Assembly: GCF_009017415.1 (NCBI RefSeq)
Contig: NC_092406.1
Coordinates: forward strand, 1,674,001 to 1,738,000
Direction: 5' to 3'
DNA: 64,000 nucleotides
DNA from: Aspergillus flavus
Lineage: Eukaryota > Ascomycota > Eurotiomycetes > Eurotiales > Aspergillaceae
Below the pieces are notes generated by a model, which was not told the DNA's origin, ran no database searches, and saw only the letters and a list, made by a program, of their open reading frames with translations. A program made the position numbers and the translations under genes. Below, piece by piece: positions 36,799 to 47,479 of this stretch. The number at the start of each line of letters is the position of its first letter. The stretch's first letter is position 1.

Positions 36799-37087
36799 GA
36801 AGAGCAATGCTGAGAGCAACGGTATGGGTTGTTTTTAGCTATGCTTTAGGTAAAAAGAGAGCTCCCGACTTGTGGTCCCCACGAGATTGGACTGGGGGCG
36901 GGTGTTCACTAGCGCCGAATCGCATTAAGTCAGCTCCCCGAAAGGGCCAGCTCGCCGCAACTCCTCGCTGGCATCTATGCAAACAAACCGAGCATCCTCA
37001 ATATTTTCCACAAAATTCCTAAATTACTCTCTGATTCTTTGAGAAACCTTGATATTACAATTATCTACTTGGAAAGTCATACTAGAA
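36799..37087. promoter_or_regulatory. shared divergent promoter, emc3/spc2
   Basis: There are 289 bp between the two start codons. Both genes serve membrane or secretory protein biogenesis at the ER, so shared regulation (for instance by the unfolded-protein response) is plausible. I could not identify a clear Hac1-type element. Confidence 0.55.
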
Positions 37088-37815
37088 ATGGCGTCTGCAG
37101 AGGCACACAAAGTGCCCGTTTACTCTGTCAATGGTTAGTAGCAGATGTACACAAAAGAAATACACCAGCTACACCTGTCTACAACCTATGGGTTTTCTAC
37201 TATGACTAGGGAAATTAGCGGTTACTAATTATTATTTCTAGATCTTAAATCAACAACAGATGATGCCCTAGCACCGCATTTAACTACCCTACCCCAGCCC
37301 TACGCCTTTACTCAAGACCACACGAAGACCAACGTCCGCTTCCTTCTAGGCTATTCCGCCGTCGCCATTGCAGCATTCACATTCTATGCCGATCGCAAGC
37401 TAGGATGGGAGGCAACACAGTCAACATGGGTCATAGCGGCCGTGGTTTCGTACTTTGTCCTGAACACCTTGCTCACATATTGGATCTGGGCCGTGGAGGC
37501 TGGTGAGGTATTTCGTGGAAAGCGCAAGTCTGGTGAAACGGTAGGTTATATCGCAAGGGATGCACTAGCCCAATGTGTTAAGCTAATTATTTATTTGGTT
37601 AGATTACCATTCGCTCCTCCGGGAAGAAACACTCTCCGTTGTATAAACTCCGTGTGCAGTATACATCTTCTGCGAACAAAGTCCTCGAGGAAAAGGAAAT
37701 AGAGACGTCTTTCACAACCTGGTTTTCTGCAGATGGAACTTTTCACCCTGAGCCTCTTAAGAAGTGGCTAGCAAGCGAGATCCAGGTCCTGCGGCTTGCT
37801 GCAAAGGAGAAATGA
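37088..37815 (+). CDS. spc2: signal peptidase complex subunit 2 (SPC25 family)
   Basis: Three exons, 37088-37133, 37242-37540 and 37603-37815, encode 185 aa. Two membrane segments (FLLGYSAVAIAAFTFYADRK and VIAAVVSYFVLNTLLTYWIWAVE) form the hairpin typical of Spc2/SPC25. A cytosolic beta-rich tail (ITIRSSGKKHSPLYKL, then FTTWFSADGTFHPEPLKKWL) follows. The subunit supports the signal peptidase complex that removes signal peptides at the translocon. The first intron is 108 nt, with the acceptor TTTCTAG completing the Asp codon. The length fits fungal members. Confidence 0.92.
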
Positions 37816-38298
37816 GAGGGCCAGGAAGAGAAGCTAGAGAAGGTGATTAGCGCGCCAACTTGTGTATTTCGAAATAAGGTCAACATGGGAGTATTTCATC
37901 ATTCCCCTATCTCTGCAGAAGTCACTTGATTGTTCTTTACTGGTTTGTAGTGTGTAAAAAGGACTTTATGCGTGAGGTATTCAGCGAACCTCCAGCATCC
38001 ACCATCTTTATCTCTGTAGTTATTTAGTTCTGCCCGAGACTATCCCAAGAGTTCTATCAAGCAGGCAAACAGAGAATACTGGTTGGTTCAATGATCAGCG
38101 TCCATTTTGTCGGCTTGACGGCCGCGCAGAAACCAACTTCTATGAAAAAAGAAAAGATATATATAGTGTCTCGTCTAAGTGATTTGTCCAGAGAAAGGAC
38201 GATAGGAACGATAATAAGCAAAAAAAGTTTTATAACCCGAACGAATGCTGAGTGACATCATCTCTCGTCCCAATTTTTTGAACAAGCATCATTGATTA
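37816..38298. other. intergenic, convergent 3' flanks
   Basis: This lies between the 3' ends of spc2 (+) and mtd1 (-). It is AT-rich with no coding potential or recognisable element. Confidence 0.5.
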
Positions 38299-39556
38299 CT
38301 AGGTGGCAGCTTCCAGAGTGCCTGGGCGCTCGGTGGCTTCAGCAGGCTTCACGTCATCCACTCTCCGGTTCTGTATGAGTCTCTGTGGCAAATGGTCAAC
38401 TCGATGATGCTTCGGAGGAATACAAGGATCACATCACTCACTAGTAAGTTTCTGAGGAGAACGGCGATTGTCACCTTTCCAGTGGAAGGCATAAAGATAG
38501 AGGCTTTCTCCTTGACTTCCGGTCCGAAGTTCTAAGGTAATGGTATTAGTCACTGCACCATAAGAAACTTTGTCAAGGACAACTCCTTACCTTCTCACTG
38601 GAGAAGTTAAGACACACAGCACCCTCTCTGAGGAGGCTGGTATCGAACTTGTACTTGTCCCCGGGAACACCAGAGATGACGACATCACACAAAGGCACCA
38701 CATCCTTCAGTGTCTTGCCTTCCAAGTCGTGGACTTCGTGTCTCCGCTTTTTGATACCTTCACCTCTAGTGAACTTTTGGATACCAGTCACATCCACACT
38801 GTAGACGCAGGCTCCATCGTTAGCCAGCAAAGCCGCCAGCGGCCGACCGACAACCTCCGACCGGTTCACTACACAGATAGTGTGTCCAAAAAGACGGTTG
38901 CCATAGGGCAAAATCGTATTGTAGACTTTGAGGTACTCGAGAATCTTGATAATGGCGAGGGGTGTGCAAGGGAGAATACATTTCTGTCGCTTGGTCTCTG
39001 GGTCGAGGAATCGGATGTTCTGGTACATGTTGAAGATGTAGCGATGGCTTAGACCCTCTACATCCTTGGATACATCGACGAGCTGCTGCAAGTACTGGTC
39101 TTGCCGGTTGTTGAAGATGGGGTAGTATACAATGATGCCGTCAACATCCGAGTCGACATTGGCAGCCAGGATAGCCTCCTCGAGCTCTTCGCGATCGACT
39201 TGACGGAGAGAATAGCGGAAGCCACTGTATATTGCAGGAAAAGAGGACTACGTTAGCTACGAAGCGTGACTCCAACATGTTGCCTCCAGGGGCTCCGAAA
39301 TCGCAGATTGCTCCAAAAGCACAACCCCCGAAAAGGAGTAAGTACGAAAGAATGCTCACTTTTCTTCGCAGGTCTTTTCAGTCCACTGGGCATACATAAG
39401 TGCCGCAGGATCATTGTTGGCCAAGAATCCCACCAGGTGAGGGGGCTTCTCCAGCGTCTTCACTCCTTCCTGAACCTCAGAAAGGAGGCTAGAAACGACA
39501 TTTTTAGAGAGCACGACCTTGCAGGTGGCCGGCGCTGCGTCGGAAGAAGTAGGCAT
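38299..39556 (-). CDS. mtd1: NAD-dependent 5,10-methylenetetrahydrofolate dehydrogenase
   Basis: Four exons, 39556-39360, 39224-38591, 38531-38442 and 38382-38299, encode 334 aa. The protein oxidises methylene-THF to methenyl-THF using NAD in the cytosol and so feeds one-carbon units to purine synthesis. Evidence includes the substrate-domain block VDGIIVYYPIFNNRQDQYLQQ, KDVEGLS, the segment ILPCTPLAIIKILEY, and the nucleotide-binding region CVVNRSEVVGRPLAALLANDGA. This architecture and length match yeast Mtd1 (320 aa) rather than the bifunctional FolD or the trifunctional C1-THF synthase. The start is the ATG at 39556; upstream in-frame codons lack ATG. The 135-nt first intron is the longest. 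Confidence 0.94.
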
Positions 39557-40492
39557 TTGCGCAACAATGAAATTGGCTATTGAACAGGTCGAGAATGTTG
39601 TCAATACTATGCATCAAGTGGACTTTTGCGGAGGGGTATGGAGAAATTTTTGGTACGGAAAAGACTGCTCGCTTATCGATAAAGAAGGCCGCTTTCGGCC
39701 CACTGAGTCACCATGGATGAAGAGGTAGACGACAGCCCCTCCTGATCCTGTATGAGCCTAATTTTATTTGGCATTTAGTAGCTGTGGATCACAGGAAATT
39801 CGAAGTAGAAGAGCATGCACGTTGTCCAAATATTGCCGTCGTGCCGTGCGCACATGGGTCCCCGGTACTCGTTCCTACCTTATACTCCGGAGTATGCCGG
39901 TACACGTTAGCAAGGCGATATATGTGGGGAGAAAATAATCGGCAACGCTACCTATAGAATAGTTCCCTAGGTTCAACTGAGAAACGAACTAAGCAGACTT
40001 CAATATACGTCTAGCCTTGGACAATTTCATAATCTCTCACGCAGAGAGCTCTACGAACTAGCAATTTCACCGGAGACAATGGACAAACAAAGGAAATCAT
40101 ATTTAGGCTGCATACATGGAGGGGGATGGAAACATGGATTGAAAGAGAATATCAATGATGCGCCAAAGGGTATGAAACGCATCCAGTCGACCTTTCGTAT
40201 CTCGTTCCCCCGGTGCGCGAAAGGATCTAAACGTACAGGATATTAATTCGTAGCTTTGAGTTTTTTACCCCCACAATTATTCTGTCCTCCCTTGTAGCTA
40301 CTTATCGGCCAGGCTGTTACACATAAAGGACTGCCATAATACACCCTCACTGTTTCTCGACCAACCCGAGGCTTCGGTGGAAAGAAAAGAAAACTGTGGT
40401 CTCAAATTGTACAAGCTAATCTTGTCTATACACATAGAGTCAGGAAACAAACAATACACGGTTGGCTAATCACCCAGTTGCCTTTTGCTCAC
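39557..40492. other. intergenic: mtd1 promoter and atp1 3' flank
   Basis: About 940 bp without a supported gene. It carries the 5' region of mtd1 and the 3' UTR of atp1. A perfect 14-bp palindrome, ATACTCCGGAGTAT, lies at 39882-39895. Confidence 0.55.
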
Positions 40493-42585
40493 CTATGCGT
40501 TGAAAGACTTGTTGAAGCTCTGGATGATCTCCTTGAGGGAAGCCTCGGTCTCCTTGCTGACCTGGCCCTCCTTCTCGATGGCCTCCTGGATCTCAGGGTT
40601 GTTGCTCTTGAGGTGAGCAAGGAAGTCAGACTCCCACTGGAGGATCTTGGCGACGGGGATGTTGTCGAGGTGACCGTTGACACCAGCGAAGATGAGAGGG
40701 ACCATGTCGGAAACGGACATAGGGGAGTACTGCTTCTGCTTGAGCAGCTCAGTGAGACGCTCACCACGGTTGAGAGTCTGCTTGGTGGCGGCATCAAGAT
40801 CGGAACCGAACTGAGCGAAGGCAGCAACCTCACGGTACTGAGCCAAGAACAGCTTCAGGGAACCAGCGACCTGCTTCATGGCCTTGACCTGGGCAGCAGA
40901 GCCGACACGAGAGACGGAAAGACCGACGTTAATGGCAGGACGGATACCCTTGTAGAAAAGTTCGGACTCCAGGAAGATCTGGCCGTCGGTAATGGAAATG
41001 ACGTTGGTAGGAATATAGGCAGACACATCACCACCCTGGGTCTCAATGACGGGGAGAGCAGTGAGGGAACCACCACCGTGGGTGTCGTTCATCTTGGCGG
41101 CACGCTCAAGGAGACGGGAGTGCAGGTAGAAAACGTCACCAGGGTAGGCCTCACGACCGGGGGGACGACGGAGCAGCAGAGACATCTGACGGTAGGCGAC
41201 GGCCTGCTTGGAAAGGTCATCGTAGATGATGACGGCGTGGCGGCCGTTGTCACGGAACCACTCACCCATGGCACAACCAGTGAAGGGAGCAAGGTACTGC
41301 AGAGGAGCAGCCTCGGAAGCAGTAGCAGCAACGACAATGGAGTACTTCATGGCATCGTTCTCCTCAAGGGTCTTGACGAGCTGAGCAACGGTGGAACGCT
41401 TCTGACCGACAGCAACGTAGATACAGTAGAGCTTCTTGCTCTCGTCGGAAGTGTTGTTCCAACGCTTCTGGTTCAGCATGGCATCAAGGGCGACAGCGGT
41501 CTTACCAGTCTGACGGTCACCAATGATCAACTCACGCTGACCACGGCCAATAGGAACCATGGAGTCGACACACTTCAAACCAGTCTGGACGGGCTGGTTG
41601 ACGGAACGACGGGGCAGGATACCAGGGGCCTTGAGCTGAGCACGGCTCTTGGCCTTGGTGTTGAGGGGGCCCTTGCCGTCGATTGGGTTACCCAGAGCGT
41701 CGACGACACGGCCGAGAAGCTCAGGACCGACGGGGACATCAACCTGGTGAGTTCTGTAAGTATATTTTCCATTTCTCACCATTTAACATCAAAGACTACT
41801 CACAATCTCTCCGGTACGCTTGACGGTCTCACCCTCCTTGACGAGACGGTCGGAACCGAAAAGCACAACACCGACCTGGCCGGCTTCCAGGTTCATGCAC
41901 ATGCCCTTGACGCCAGAGGCGAACCTGATCATCATTAGTCAATTTTGGGTGCAAACCTGGATGTCACATCTACTTACTCGACCAGCTCCTCAGCCTGGAC
42001 ATTGGTCATGCCGTGGACACGAGCGATACCGTCACTGTTGGATAAATCGAATCAGTCATTTGTATTCTAGATATTCGTGCTGTTGATTATTTTGATGTTT
42101 TCGATGATTTTCGATGGCGTTGTTGCTGAATCCAGAATTTTCATTTCAGACGAATTGACCACATACCCGACGGAAAGGACACGTCCAGTCTCGGCAAGAC
42201 CAGCCTCCTCCTGAACACCACGGATTCTCTGCTCAAGGATAGAAGAGACCTCGGTGGGGGAAGCCTTGGCCTCAGCGGCGTAGGTACGGACCTGCTTAGC
42301 AGCAGCAGAGACGGGGCCGGGAGCAGCCGCGCGGACCTAAAGGGAGAAGCAAAATTTGTTAACAACAGAACACGTCGACCACAACGCGTCAAAACGAGGT
42401 GAAATGTATTGCGATCCAAGGCCATGTGCTTAACAGTCACTTTGAGATGACTTTTGAGATGGCATAGGCGAAATTGAAGCGATGTCGTCGATGTAGGTAG
42501 GGATAGGACTCACCGAAGCGATCCTGCCAGTAGCAGTGGCAGCCGCAACGGTGCGGCTGGACTGCCGCAAAGCGTTTCTGAACAT
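40493..42585 (-). CDS. atp1: mitochondrial F1 ATP synthase subunit alpha
   Basis: Five exons, 42585-42514, 42336-42167, 42034-41978, 41924-41804 and 41743-40493, encode 556 aa, matching fungal Atp1. The N-terminus [20 protein letters not shown] is a mitochondrial presequence. The Walker A motif is GDRQTGKT, preceded by [10 protein letters not shown]; the adenine-site region [16 protein letters not shown] is present, and the signature [17 protein letters not shown] marks the alpha subunit. The subunit forms the non-catalytic nucleotide sites of the F1 hexamer in the matrix. Codon use is extreme, which creates a long antisense open frame (40478-41938) that I regard as a shadow. The intron between 42166 and 42035 (132 nt) is the largest but one. 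Confidence 0.96.
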
Positions 42586-43564
42586 TGTGAATGGGGTTCA
42601 GAGGAGTGGGAGAGTGGTTTCTCTGAAGAAGAGATGTAATTGGGGGGAGGTGGAAGAGGAGAGAGGATTGTGGATGGATGGAAGGAGAGCTTTGTCGTCG
42701 GGGTTGGGAGGATTCTCAGGACTGCCACTAAACCCAGTTTGCCGAGCCTCAGCAACCTCCGAAGCCGCCCTAGTGCGTTCACGGGACACCCACCCGCCCC
42801 AAGAAAACATCGCTGCTTTGACGTATCGATCTTACGCCCGTAGACTCGGAACGATTCGATATAAAATTATTATTTTTGCTTTGCTTGAAGTCTAAGGGTC
42901 TATATAATTATGCCTTCCATCCTCTTCTATTTCTGCCCTTGTTGTTGGCGTTGGTGATTAATTTTGGCGATTTCCGGGTACCCGACGTTTTCCTGCGGGC
43001 CACCTGGCCGTCTCAATTTTCGCTGGTATTTTTCTCGGATCTGCGGATAACTGAGTCCAGCTTACTCATTCCCGCTCATTTTCGTCACAGCAACCGCCTG
43101 CACGACGACCCTGCCAACAACATATGGATCCGCCATTAACTACTATTCTAGGAAATTGTTGGATCTCTCTGAAATCTGGAGGATCCAATTTTCGCCTTTC
43201 ACGTCCTTGTTTAAACCAGTAATTTTCCTTTCCTCTCCTTCCCCCAAACAATCTGTACACCGCTTCAAAACATTCACCGGCTCGGAGCTTCCCGTACAAA
43301 CGTCTGTACCTGTAACCTGAACCAACATAACCGCTAAATTTGGAAGACGTTTTCCTGCTCTTTATCCCAAAATAACAATATTAGACAGCCTGTCTTGTGA
43401 GGCAATTTCCACTCATCTGCAATAATTCCAGGTATCCCACCGCAGCGACCGGCTGTAATCAATTTCAGTTAATATCAATGCCATCTCGAAGTCAGCTATT
43501 ATTACCCAACTACTTATTAGAAGCTTAGAGCTCCGTAGTCCTCTCAGAATCCAGTGTGGCTAGT
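42586..43564. other. intergenic: atp1 promoter and 3' flank of the mpo1-like gene
   Basis: The first part is the atp1 promoter and leader, pyrimidine-rich on the minus strand. No supported ORF, RNA gene or repeat. Confidence 0.5.
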
Positions 43565-44321
43565 TTATTTGCCTGCGTTGTTCTTCTTCTCCTTAAAGGC
43601 AGCAACCTCTTTCTGGACGCTCTGGTCGTATCTCGCCTTCAGTTCTGGGCGATAGCCGAAGAAGAAGAGGATCTCCATCCAAACAAAAAGCGGAGCAAGA
43701 AGGAGCGCCTGGACCAGGTTGTCCAGCAAAGCCGGTGCCCTGCGTTCGAATGCACCGTGACCGACGAACTGGAGCAACCAGGACACAACATGAATTCCAC
43801 CAAACCAGTAGTTCATATCCGTGCCATGAGTGGTCAAGAGATGGTTTGCGAACGCCGCGCCGCCAATGATAATCGGTGCGATCAGGGCCCCAGCAACTGG
43901 CTCCAGTAGAATATAGAATGTTGAATATATTAACGCGCCAATGGTACCGAGGTTGGGGGGCAGGTGCTCGAAACGAAGGACATCAGGCAGGTTGAAGAGG
44001 GCAGGAGAATTCGATGCCTGATCCATCACGTATGGTAAGCACTACGATTTGCCGGAAGTAAGGGGAAGAAAGCATACCAGGGCAATTCCAGTAAATAGAA
44101 GTATCGGCACACATGTAATATGAATTGCGACGTTTACCTGGAGAACGATGAGCGATCAGAGTCGCATATGGGGTAAAAATAGAGGGCAAAGTACTGGGTT
44201 GTTATGGTAGGCTCCATACTGAGAACGTAAGCTATGGTCCAATCATCAAGCATATAATAATGCATCATGTGCAGATAAGAGCACTCACGAAAAGGAGCTG
44301 CTTCTCCAGATTCAGAGCCAT
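43565..44321 (-). CDS. mpo1: Mpo1-like (DUF962/YGL010w family) ER membrane protein
   Basis: Four exons, 44321-44289, 44218-44195, 44137-44078 and 44017-43565, encode 189 aa. The start MALNLEKQLLF, the microexon YGAYHNNP and the next exon VNVAIHITCVPILLF give the classic Mpo1/DUF962 N-terminus only after splicing. Four hydrophobic segments and the WLLQFVGHGAFERRAPALLDN motif with conserved histidines complete the family pattern. The yeast protein is an ER dioxygenase that shortens 2-hydroxy fatty acids during phytosphingosine breakdown, with Fe bound by histidines. The second exon has only 24 nt and would be missed by simple ORF calling. Confidence 0.88.
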
Positions 44322-45152
44322 ATTGGTAATCAGACCTGATGGTTTGTCGTCTCCAAGAAATGAAATTGTCGATGCTCGAAGGTAACCATGCAGGAGACCC
44401 TTTTTCTGCCAGTTAGACTGGATAAGGATTATGCCTGATCAGGCCAGCCAAGAGGTGGAGAATCAGACATTTTCGCATGCGCTACTCGTAGTAAGTCTCC
44501 TAAAGTATTCCTAGACAGACGTCATGTGCTGGGGAGTCGAATGCCGAGGATACGGGGGCCGTTACAATGTATTGTCATGCCATTGTCGCTTTATGGAGCA
44601 GGGTCTGTGGAAGTTATGCCCGGTGTATGGTATTTATGTATTTTTGATGTTCTGAGGGACCCGGCCAGATCAGGTGACTCCACGCAGCTATTGCTAGAGC
44701 CGTGTCATGATTGCTTGACTAGAGATTCTTCATTATCAGCGCTCACGCCCGCCTTCATCTGGAGGTAGATTTCGTTATTTTTATTACTTCGGCCTTCTTA
44801 ATACTCCAGACTCGCACTCTTTCGTCGACCCATCTCGGTCGGGGGCAAGGTTTCCGTTGCTATTGTTGTCATGAGCTGCTGATATTCTGTCATTGACGTT
44901 CGATCGCAAGCTTTGACAACCATATAACTGAAACGCTGTCGCACTCGCTACGGTTTTTCCTTCGCCTGCCTGCTTCAGACTCTTTTAACGATTTCTTGCG
45001 AACACCTGATCTACCTTCAGGAGCACCTATCCCACCCCACCCGCCAATTATTGAAGTTGAACACATCGGAACAAGCCTTTGGCCTAGTATCCTGATTTCC
45101 TTGCCAGTTCTTCCCTTTCTCCGTTTCTCACGTGGGTTTAAGTTTCAGCGCC
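44322..45152. promoter_or_regulatory. divergent promoter region, mpo1-like/rpb7
   Basis: There are 831 bp between the start codons of the mpo1-like gene (-) and rpb7 (+). The final 300 bp are pyrimidine-rich, as expected for the rpb7 leader. No further gene is supported. Confidence 0.5.
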
Positions 45153-45856
45153 ATGTTTTTCCTCAAGGAAGAGACCAAGGTCATCACGTTGCATCCGTCC
45201 TATTTTGGGCCTAATGTGCGAGAATATCTTATAAACCGGCTAAACGAGGAGGAGGAAGGACGGTGTACGGGAGATCACTTCGTGATTTGTGTGATGGACA
45301 TGGTAGATATTGGAGAAGGTCGGGTTCTACCTAGCAGCGGGCAAGCCGAGTACACAATTAAATACCGAGCTATTATTTGGAAGCCGTTCCGTGGAGAGAC
45401 CGTATGTCATGGAGGGCGCGAGCACCCAATTCTGGCTTCCAATTCTAACAGTGCACTCGTAGGTCGATGCCATCGTTACGTCTGTTAAGCCCACCGGAAT
45501 CTTCACATTGGCGGGTCCGCTATCAGTTTTCATTGCGCGCAAAGTGAGTTTGTCAAATAGGGCCTGGAAACATTATATATGGGGACTAACCTTTAGCAAG
45601 AACATTCCTTCCGACATCAAGTGGGAACCAAATACAGTGCCTCCTCAATACACAGATCACGCGGACCAGGTCATTGAGAAAGGGACAAGTCTACGGCTTA
45701 AGATTCTTGGTGTCAAGCCAGATGTCGCCGCAATCAATGCTATTGGAACCATTAAAGAAGACTACTTAGGGTATGTGGCTTTCAACCCTCGCTCTTCGTT
45801 CGTTTTCTGCTCAGAGAGGATCACTAATGCGCGTTGCTTATTATAGACCACTGTAA
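45153..45856 (+). CDS. rpb7: RNA polymerase II subunit RPB7
   Basis: Four exons, 45153-45401, 45463-45543, 45601-45770 and 45847-45856, encode 169 aa (yeast has 171). The N-terminal domain begins MFFLKEETKVITLHPSYFGPN, and the OB-fold half contains VDAIVTSVKPTGIF and the family block QYTDHADQVIEKGTSLRLKILG. With Rpb4 it forms the stalk of Pol II, contacting nascent RNA and initiation factors. The last exon is only 10 nt (Gly-Pro-Leu-stop after the join), with the acceptor TTATAG. The exon-3 acceptor is the AG at 45599-45600, since the AG six bases earlier would break frame. Confidence 0.94.
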
Positions 45857-47479
45857 AAATTTTCGACGAGAAGATACCTTTATCCCATCTAATGATTATA
45901 CCAATACTACCGCCAGCCAGCGCTTGAGAAGATTCTATTGCTTTTTCTACCATCATACAAGAATATTGCGGGAACGGGACAAGTGTCCCGATCATGGCTT
46001 GATCAAAGGACACCTAGTCAGTGTCTCCAGCTTGTTATATGTTCGTTCTCATATGAGAAGACAATCTCACGGCCCGCGATGATGAAGAGCGCTGCTGGTC
46101 AGCAGACACAAAAACTAGGCGGTGCAGCCTGGTTGGCGAGCTGAAATAGAGTACGGGGACATCGCAAACCTCCGTAGATATGCTGTCATGGGAGGTGTGT
46201 GCCAGTCTCGGACAAAGCATGCGAGGCGTCAGTAACATGTAAGTATATGAAAAAGCAAGAAGACAGATTTATGTGAAGTGTACTATACTGCCCTCAAGGC
46301 ATCTCCTATAAACAAGTAACCATCACATACGAGACTCGAAAATGTTTGGCCAGGTATTTGTTTTGACTATGGTGCACCCAATGCTGTAGCATAGAGAAGG
46401 AGATGGACACAGTATCTGTTCGTCGGACGTTAACATATATGCACTCTTGGACTCTCGCTCTAGTTGACCAGGTTTGTAACGTTTGGATCAATGGTACCTG
46501 GGCAATATCCCAATCTTTTTCTATTCGGATAGAGTTTAGTAGTACGGAAAGTGTTAGCTTGATGGGTTTTTTATGGAGCTTATTTGCTATGAAAGTCTCT
46601 GATACCCGAGGAGGAATATATATACGTGAGTGGACTGGACCTCGGAGTACCTGCAAATGGTCATTTCCACACAATACAAATCCGTTCGTTTATTTAGAGA
46701 AGTCTCGAATGTACTTCGTAAGCTGTATAGAATGTCCCTCTGTCGAATCTGTAGCCCTAGGTATTTTACAAGTGCCTCTGTGTTTCACCATGTACTATTG
46801 AAGTATACTCCGTACGTTTCGGTATGGGATGTATCATTGAGTTGCCAGAGAGACACCGCCGAGGGTTTCCCCTAAACCCGATTGGAGGATGGTGAAACAC
46901 TGGTGCGTCTTCTGTGCGTTGAATTTCCCCGAGTCAAGCAACTGCTTGTTTATTACGATTGTCCTGTCTAAACTGGACCTCGAGGAAGGGCCACATCCTC
47001 CACTCGCTGGAGGAGTGAATGTCATTGGGGAGGCGGAGAAGTAGTCATGTAAATCCAACGCCTCCAATGTATTGAGTGGTTGCATTCAGAAGGGAAAAGA
47101 ACCCGTCAATGATAGTGAATACGTACATACATCGAGATCTAATAATAACCACCTGGTAAATAATGAAAGAGGCCACCCCAGGCCTTCTAAATTAAAAACC
47201 ACTCATTTCCACCACTCCAATTTAACATTCCGAAATTAACTAAATTCCCCAGCTATTGCAATTCTTTGTTTCCATTCCTGTTGATGTTGTTGTTGTTGTT
47301 GTTGTTGTGAGCCGTAGGCAGCAAGTGTGGTTCGCGATCCCCTTCCTTTGCGACAACCGACCCTCCCAGGAACCACCATTCTTTCTCCAATTGGATCACT
47401 CCCCCTGAGTCTCCTCATTCTCAGCTGGTTACCTTACCATTGACGCTCGTTTGACCTTTTGATCCAAATCACAGCGATC
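45857..47479. other. intergenic between rpb7 and the NTF2-like gene
   Basis: About 1.6 kb with only short ORFs. It includes the rpb7 3' flank and the promoter of the gene at 47480. A TACTCCGTA nonamer lies at 46806-46814 and a TTG trinucleotide repeat at 47287-47307. No RNA gene is seen. Confidence 0.5.
47287..47307. repeat. (TTG)7 microsatellite
   Basis: Seven perfect TTG units lie about 170 bp upstream of the start codon at 47480, probably in the promoter or leader. The repeat is likely length-variable between strains. Confidence 0.85.

Noticed and set aside
40478..41938. 486-aa open frame on + opposite atp1
   Set aside because: It is antisense to the highly codon-biased atp1 exons. The translation is repetitive in Leu/Gly/Thr/Val, has no domain, and lacks independent support.
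42035..42166. Possible snoRNA in an atp1 intron
   Set aside because: Box C/D-like words occur but not in the right order, spacing or strand for a snoRNA.
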